Source: Litsea cubeba (taxonomy: Eukaryota; Streptophyta; Magnoliopsida; Laurales; Lauraceae). Taken from it: a stretch of 64,000 nt of DNA. The first letter of the stretch is position 1. Each line of letters starts with the position of its first letter. Location of the stretch: positions 79,745,389 to 79,809,388 of the forward strand of contig CM022946.1 in the NCBI GenBank assembly GCA_012931725.1. The letters are read 5' to 3'. This document shows, piece after piece, positions 57,586 through 64,000 of the stretch. The notes beneath the pieces were generated by a model. It was not told where the DNA came from. It ran no database searches and saw only the letters and a program-made list of their open reading frames with translations. Made by a program: the position numbers and the translations under genes.

Positions 57586-59350
57586 AAAGATATTCTTAGA
57601 TATTTGTTGACACCAAAAATGTCACTTTGCCTCTTCAAGATCCAAAAAGCTACATGAAGTCGCAACCTGCCATAAATAGGCAATGCTACTTCCAAAAAAT
57701 CAAATCTTATCAGAATCAAACAAAAACTGCAAGATCCTTCAAGACAGCCAAAAGAGGAGTATACAAGAAGTTTCGGGCCATTTTATAATCATTTGGCCTA
57801 ACTTCGCTTCTCCAACAGCTGAAAAGGAGCTCCCGGCGGCGAAAGCATCGGAGACACCAAATCTTCGATCAGAGCCGATGGATGGTCTCAAAATACATCC
57901 AAAAGGCTCTACGTCAAGTTTTGAGTCAAACCGACAACGTTTGACCCTACATCAACCCTCAAACAGCTAAATCAAGCCTCTCGGTGGCGAGAACCACCGA
58001 GGCCATCACTCATCAGATAGAGCACGTGGGCGGCTTCAAAATGCTTACAAATGGCTACACGTCAAATTTCAGGTCATTTCGACAACATTTGACCAGACTT
58101 TGACGCTCGGAAGCCAAATCAGGCCTCTCGGCGGCGAAACTCCCTGGGACCATGGTTTCCAAGACAGAGCCTGTGGATCATCTTAAAATGACTCCAATAG
58201 GTTCCCTGTCAAATTTCAAGTCAATCAGACATCGGTTGACCGCACATCAAGCCGCGACATCTTCATCGCGACAAAAACAAGTCTACTAGTGATAGGACCC
58301 CAAACGGCTTCAAAACTCAAAAAAAAGCCTATGGTTGGTCTTATTTATTGCTCAGAAGGCTTCACCCCAAATTTTAGGTCATTCCGACATCGTTTGACCC
58401 AGTTTCAGCTTCTGACGGAAAATCGGCAGCTCTGCGCGACAAAGTCTTCGGCTTTCTAGGAAAATTGGAAACTTTGCAATCCAAATGCAAGGATTCTCAT
58501 CAAGTTTTCTACAGGGAAATCAGGCCAATAAATGATCAAAAATGTCAAGAAAATATACAAAACAAAAAAGAATCGAAAAACATAAAAAACGGACGCAAAA
58601 CGGGACAAAAAGGGGGAAAAATCCCCCACGGTCGCCAGCCCCTGCGACCCTGGCCCATGTTCGCCGGCGACCATGGGGCCGGGATCGCCGGGTGGGCCCC
58701 AAAAATCCCATTTTTCGTCGTTTTTTCGCGATTCGAAGCTTCCAACTCCTGGGATTTTCCAAAATTCATACTTTTGAGACACCAAATCCTTTGACATCCA
58801 TCAAAATCACGGGTCAATCATCAAGAGTATCAAAATCAACATTGATCGCCAACCAGTCAAACCAAAAAAGTGTGCTTTCTACCTGACCGATCGAGAAATC
58901 GACAGGACAGATGGCACCGACCCGCTGTTGGCAACCAAGACTTGAAGTTACATGGTCATCCGATGTCGATCTACATGAAGATCCATCGATGATCATCGCC
59001 AGAAGAATCCCAAAAGACGCGGCACGGCCCGCGACTCTTCAACTACTCGGCGACCACTTAATGAGATTAATTGACTAGCTTTATTGCAATCATTAATTCA
59101 TTTCTTTGGACGGCCCAATCAGAAGCAAGCATCCGGGAGTTACAAGTCAATTGATTCATGGCATTTAACCCATGAAACTCCTCCCATCATGGCAATTAAA
59201 GGCGATTAAATGCCCTCGATCTCCTCCGGCCAATCAGAAGCCAAGAAAAAGGAGTTACAAAATAAAGAATTCAATCTTGTAACTCCTCCCTTTATGTAGC
59301 CTTATGACAATTAAGGCTCATAAATCCTCCTAAATGGCTACCTAAAAGCC

Positions 59351-59358
59351 TATAAATA
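59351..59358 (+). promoter_or_regulatory. TATA box of the shared Tat LTR
   Basis: TATAAATA in CCTATAAATAGGAGAG. Confidence 0.75.
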
Positions 59359-59511
59359 GGAGAGCATTCCAAAGAATTTCAAATCGAAAAAAGATCGGAA
59401 AAAACCAAACAGAAATCCCTGATAAGAAAAAAGCACAGGAAATCCAGAGAAAGAAAGAAAGAAAACTCTATTAAAGTTCTGCACCAGCCACCGCTACAAG
59501 TTGACAAAAGT

Positions 59512-59542
59512 CCCTTGGGGGGTACCCCCCCCCCCCCAAGGT
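59512..59542 (+). repeat. G/C hairpin in shared Tat LTR
   Basis: CCTTGGGGGGTACC is followed by a long C run and AAGG. The exact homopolymer length may be unreliable. Confidence 0.72.
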
Positions 59543-60222
59543 CCTTGCTTTCTCCTTCTACCTCCAAGGGCTTAGACGTGGCTTTTCAGCCCGTCTACTT
59601 ATCTTTTTATTGGACATAGGACCTCCTTTTGGTCTTTTTCCTCTAAAAACCTGAGGTTTTAGCCAAGCCAAGCGAATCAAGAGCATCCACTGTTCTCATC
59701 TGCATGGATGATGGCGAAGTCCACACATGGCTTGCGACCGTCAATCTGAACGAGTCCCCCACAATCTCCTGAGAAGTTAGATCCTCCTTTTCTTGCTTTT
59801 CATTGTAGTTTGTATTTTTTCAAAAGAGACAAAAATCACAACTCTTGTCTTTCATTATTGATAAGAATTGTAAATCGGCTATAAACTCCAAAATCGGCTA
59901 TAAACACCAAAAATCGGTTATAAACGCCAAAATCGGCTATAAATGCCAAAAATTTTGCCTTTCACGGTAAACCAAGAAAAATGTCTCTTTTCTTAAATAT
60001 ATGTGCAATAGAAAACTTGAAAGAAGTTGATTTCCTTTTTACTTGCGAAGGTCGGTCTCCGGATCACCACTTATAATTCCAAGTAAAAAGAAAATCTGGC
60101 ACACCCACCCAAAAAAATGTTGATGCACGCCTTTGCCCCCCCAGTTTCGAAAGGGTCAGATCAAACGGACTCCCACGTCTGCCGATCTCAGTAGAACCAA
60201 GCAGAAGCGCTGTCCATCAAGC

Positions 60223-60240
60223 TGGCACACCCGGTGGGAC
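60223..60240 (+). promoter_or_regulatory. Tat primer-binding-site-like sequence (second unit)
   Basis: TGGCACACCCGGTGGGAC three bases after the LTR end, identical to the site at 40706. Confidence 0.7.
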
Positions 60241-60482
60241 TCGTTCATTTGAGAACGTGATGCTAGAAATGAAATATTTGCATATCATATCTTTTGCTCT
60301 ATGCCTATACTTCTTTTCTCGATTCCTTGGCTACTTTCTAATTGGTGGCCTATGTTGGATTCCACATCTAAAAAAAAATGAGATGAGATTTTTGAAAATT
60401 TCTAATTCTTTGAATTTATTTCCACTCTTTCTCTTTTCGAAAAAATAAAAAATTAAAAAAAATAAAAAATCAAAATTTTTCA

Positions 60483-60907
60483 GTTTGGATTCAAAATTGA
60501 GAAACCTTGATCCTTTCCTATCATTCATCGTGCTTGTAGAAATGTTGAGCCTGTTCGACTAAGGTTTTGGGCCATCATTTCTCTTCGATGAGTTCATTAA
60601 AGATCTAAAAAAAATCAGATTTTTCATTTTGGATTCAAAATTGAGAAACCTTGATCCTTTCCTATCGTTCATCGTGCTTGCAGAAATGTTGAGCCTATTC
60701 GACTAAGGTTTTGGGCCATCGTTTCTCTTCGATGAGTTCATTAAAAATCTAAAAAAAATAAAAAAAAATTTAGATTTTTCATTTTGGATTCAAAATTGAG
60801 AAACCTTGATCCTTTCCTATCGTTCATCGTGCTTGCAGAAATGTTGAGCCTATTCGACTAAGGTTTTGGGCCATCGTTTCTCTTCGATGAGTTCATTAAA
60901 GATCTAA
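60483..60907 (+). repeat. 145-bp leader tandem repeat, three copies
   Basis: Units start at about 60483, 60628 and 60781. They match the five-copy array at 40951-41668. Confidence 0.88.
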
Positions 60908-61931
60908 AATATATATATAAGACATAGAACACTAAGGTTAAACCAACTGCGTTCTTTGATCACGGTTGAACAAAAAAAGCCTTGTCCAGAGTGTGGAGAC
61001 AGCTTGACTGTTCTAGGCAAGGGTCCTCCAAACGGGTTCATTAAGTAATCCTATCCTTACCTGGGGGCAATTCTATCAATCAAGATTTCATAAGACCGGG
61101 TTAGGAGGCCTATGTGTACTCTCTCATCTTTTAAATAAAAAAATTTTCAAAATGAAAATTTTAAAATAAAAAAAAAAGATTTTTTAAAAAAAAAAACTTT
61201 AAAAAAAATAAAAAAAGGGATTTTTTTTAAAAAATCTTCAAAAAAAAAAAAAACTTCCGACATTTTTGGGTTCAAATTGGAGAAATTTTGGTCTACTCCT
61301 TTTTGAGCACTGGCGCTCGCGGAAATCGTTGAGCCCGTGTTCAGATTGGAATGCCTTTTGCTCTATTTGATGAACCCGATCTTGGCCTTTAAAAAAAAAA
61401 ACTCGTCATTTTTGGATTCAGATTCGAGAAAATATGGTTCATTTACTTCTGAGTACTGGCGCTCGCGAAAATCGCTGAGACCGTATTTGGATCGGAATAC
61501 CATCTGCTCTCTTTGATGAATCCAATCTTGACCTTTCAAAACAGAGAATCTCATCTCATGGATGCGATCTCCAAACATTTGTGTCTAGCGGTACTAGTAC
61601 GCCCTTTCAGGGTCTACTGTATTCGCGACCGGCACATTTGTAACTCCAACCTTATATTCTTCTTACCTCGAGCAAGCTCTGCTTCTCGACAAGTCAAATT
61701 TAGGTTCACAATTGCTTCTAGCAGTCATTGGAATGCTCATTATGGGCTCACCATACCTGCAATCAGAACAATTGTACCCTCTATGGCTTTTTGCCTTCTT
61801 CATATTGCTTGGGTCATATCCCTCTAGCGATTTGAAAATTCAAAACATAGAACTTCCCATTTATGATCATTATATTCTTGTGATTACTAATGGATGTGGT
61901 CTTGTTTCAGAAATTTTTTGAAAAACTAACA

Positions 61932-64000
61932 ATGGCAGCATCGTTTACCATTACATTCGATGAGAACAAACCACGCACACCGACAAGCGCCCCATCAGCT
62001 GCCGAAGCGTCAACTCCCTCAGCAACTCTCTGAACTTCGGGTCGACCTCGACTCCCCGGACTATCATCTTCGGGACGCTGGGACCATTCCCACTGCCCGA
62101 AGAACAAACTACTCCTTCCAAGAAGCAGAAACTTACTACTCAACGTGTCACTACCGTGACACCAAAGGCGAGCACCAAAAGGCCCAAAGCCCGTGGCACC
62201 CCCACGAAGCCTCGACCCGCAAACGACCAGGTCTATCCCAAGACTTGGTCCCCAAGACCTTCACCAAAACAAAGAAGGTCCCAAACATCCACCAAGCCAG
62301 CATACCTGGCCCCACTCAAGGAGAAACAGTTCTACCCTCTTGCCTACATGAAAGAGGAGAGACCCATCGCCAACCTCACTCCCAAGTCAACCCAACATGA
62401 GCCGGCTTGTTCCTACAAGCCCAAAATCAAGTCATGCATCACAAGGCCTCTGCAAACACCTGTTAAGGCCTACAATCATTCGGTTCGACCCTTCATATCT
62501 ATAGGGGGCGAACTCGAAAAATTCAAAGCTTCACTGTAGCAGGCGAAACACCGTGTCCGCATCCTGTCCTTGCCCAGCTACAAAGAAGACAGGCTTAGCT
62601 ACTGCGCCCGAGGGAGCACATCCTTCATTGTCAAAGCCCAGCCAAAGCTGACCGAGGCTCAAATTGCTCGTCGTATATTCCGCCGTGCATCGTATCGACA
62701 AAAGAGACTAGAGAAGCAAAGGACCCAGCCTTCTACACTTCAAGTCTCTCAAATGGGTCGAAAAAGAAAGACCCAACCAAGTTGCTGCCGTCCATATGGT
62801 TGGAAAAACCAGAAGATGCCAAAAGTCAGCAACAAAAATCCATGTCCAACGTCCGGTGACCCGCAGCATCTCCAGGACAATAAGACATTCAGAAGAATCC
62901 CTTGCTCCTTCAAGCAAAGGACGGCAAAGTGATCCTTCCTCAAGCTCTTCATCCAAAAGAATGAGCCCCAGCTCAGTCACGAGGACAGTTTCTTCGTTCG
63001 AATCTCGAAGGATGAACGTCCTGGCTACAAATTCTGAGCCACCACCTCGCAACTACCTCAAGATGATGCGATCACACGCATCCAGCAGTTGGAACAAGGC
63101 CAACAGAGGATTGAAACTCTGATGGAAAACCTTCTCCTCGCCTTCCAAAATCAGGTGAACAATGAACCTCCTCCGAATCATTAAGACGATGAGGTAAATG
63201 GAGAAGAAAATGAGTCACGCGCCCTTACCAAAAAGGACGTAGACAGTATCCTCGCCAAAGCAAAAGAAGAGGATTTACTTAAAGAGCATGGGATCAAGCC
63301 ACCATATCCCTTATGGATGGACTCAGTCCCGTTCCCTACAAAATTCAAGCATCCTACTCTCCAAACATATACGGGGAAAGGATCAGCCAGACAGCACGTC
63401 ATCCACTTCAAGATCCTGACGGGAGCTATCGTGGATCAAGATGCACTCAAGATCCGCCTCTTTGCAAGTACCCTAAAAGGTACGGCCTTCGATTGGTACT
63501 CCACTATGCCGGAGGACTCCATCCAAAATTGGGTCATGCTAGAGACACATTTCCTGACTCACTTCAAAGGTGAGGATCATCCCGCTACTATGGCTCAACT
63601 GTGCAGCCTAAAATAGGGGGAGAATGAGTCAACATATGACTTCATTCACAAGTGGAAAGCAATGGCATACAAATGCTCTGATGTATTTCCATAAGCGTCA
63701 CTAGTCGACATCTGCCAAAACAACATGAGAGCTAGAATCCGCTCCATGATCATCGGCAACAAATCAAAGAACCTAGGAGAACTCCTAGAAGCTTCCATGG
63801 AAGCTGAAATGGTGATTAAAGACCTCAACAGTCAGAAATCATCAAGAAAAGAGCCAACCGCCATTGCAACCTCAAAACCAAAGAAAAAAGAGGTCCTCAA
63901 TGTGCAGACCAAGTAAGCTCCTCAGCCACAAAGGAAAGCAGAAAACAAAGCTGCTGGTAAGAGACATGAACTCTCTGATGCCTTCAAAGAGCGAGTAGAA
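61932..64000 (+). pseudogene. gag: second Tat gag, cut by the window end
   Basis: An ATG at 61932 starts MAASFTITFDENK and the sequence follows 42694-44900 closely. A deletion near 61970 removes a glutamine-rich segment kept in the other copies and changes the frame there. The capsid core is better preserved here: FDWYSTMPEDSIQNWVMLE near 63490 is in a continuous 99-codon frame (63317-63616). A TAG near 63614, a TAA near 63695 and another near 63915 still interrupt it. The protein continues beyond 64000, so protease, RT and integrase of this unit cannot be judged. Confidence 0.82.

Larger units (their letters stand above)
57605..60219 (+). mobile_element. Tat LTR (3' LTR of one unit, 5' LTR of the next)
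   Basis: This is an uninterrupted 2,615-bp LTR from TGTTGACACC to CCATCA. It includes a G/C-rich block (58605-58690), the TATA box (59351-59358), the G/C hairpin (59512-59542) and the CGGCTATAAACGCC array (59875-59952). It ends the 34407 element, but a primer site, leader and gag follow at once. It is therefore shared between two internal regions. No clear polypurine tract precedes 57605. Confidence 0.9.
60220..61931 (+). other. second Tat leader
   Basis: This is collinear with 40703-42693. It has the primer site at 60223-60240, three copies of the 145-bp repeat (60483-60907), the conserved block (60925-61120), the 140-bp pair (about 61265-61540) and the CTTGTTTCAG acceptor-like motif (AG at 61909-61910). 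Confidence 0.82.

Overview
This window looks like intergenic heterochromatin of a flowering plant with a large genome. I find no convincing host gene, rRNA, tRNA gene or CRISPR. Almost every base can be assigned to nested LTR retrotransposons or fragments of them. The plant assignment rests on four things: Ty3/gypsy Tat-type polyproteins with a second, archaeal-like RNase H; tRNA-iMet primer sites (TGGTATCAGAGC); multi-kb LTRs starting TGTAAGATCCC or TGTAACACCCC (Tekay/Del-like by appearance); and an antisense plant-mobile-domain (PMD) gene. The species cannot be named from this sequence.

Layout. 1-438 is the 3' end of a Tat LTR. 439-4093 plus 14037-14268 is an inverted pair of about 1.7 kb LTRs around a truncated gag start. 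Into that pair a young, coding-deficient 9.9 kb element (4094-14031, minus strand, TSD ACTCC) has inserted. 14269-15290 is part of another LTR. 15291-19830 is a minus-strand Tat fragment (gag start, leader, LTR) split by a copia-like solo LTR (17248-19059, TSD AAAGC). It joins a plus-strand copy of the same LTR (19831-21393), which makes a second long inverted repeat.

21394-34406 is an old Tat element: gag/protease remnants, RT, RNase H, second RNase H, integrase, a satellite-like 3' region, then an antisense intron-containing gene. Its integrase is split by a second copia-like solo LTR (24819-29569, TSD CTAAG). That solo LTR is itself split by a Tekay-like solo LTR (26253-29080, TSD ATGCA). 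The right end of the old element is cut by the next Tat element.

34407-60219 is a nearly full-length Tat element. Its 5' LTR carries a third 3.8 kb Tekay-like solo LTR (35581-39380, TSD AAAAT). It has a long repeat-bearing leader, gag, protease, both RNases H and integrase, but its reverse transcriptase is deleted. After integrase come tandem repeats and then an antisense PMD gene (about 52640-57340) with a TATA box, GT-AG introns and a 30-bp-phased box array. After the 3' LTR (57605-60219) the sequence does not leave the element. A second primer site, leader and gag follow to the window end, so the arrangement is LTR-internal-LTR-internal.

All coding regions carry nonsense codons, frameshifts or deletions, so nothing here looks autonomous today. 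The least expected features are the helically spaced CGCTCGAGCG palindrome arrays shared by two diverged LTR families, the antisense gene with its phased promoter boxes, the two long inverted repeats, and a repeat unit shared between the Tat LTR and the Tat 3' satellite.
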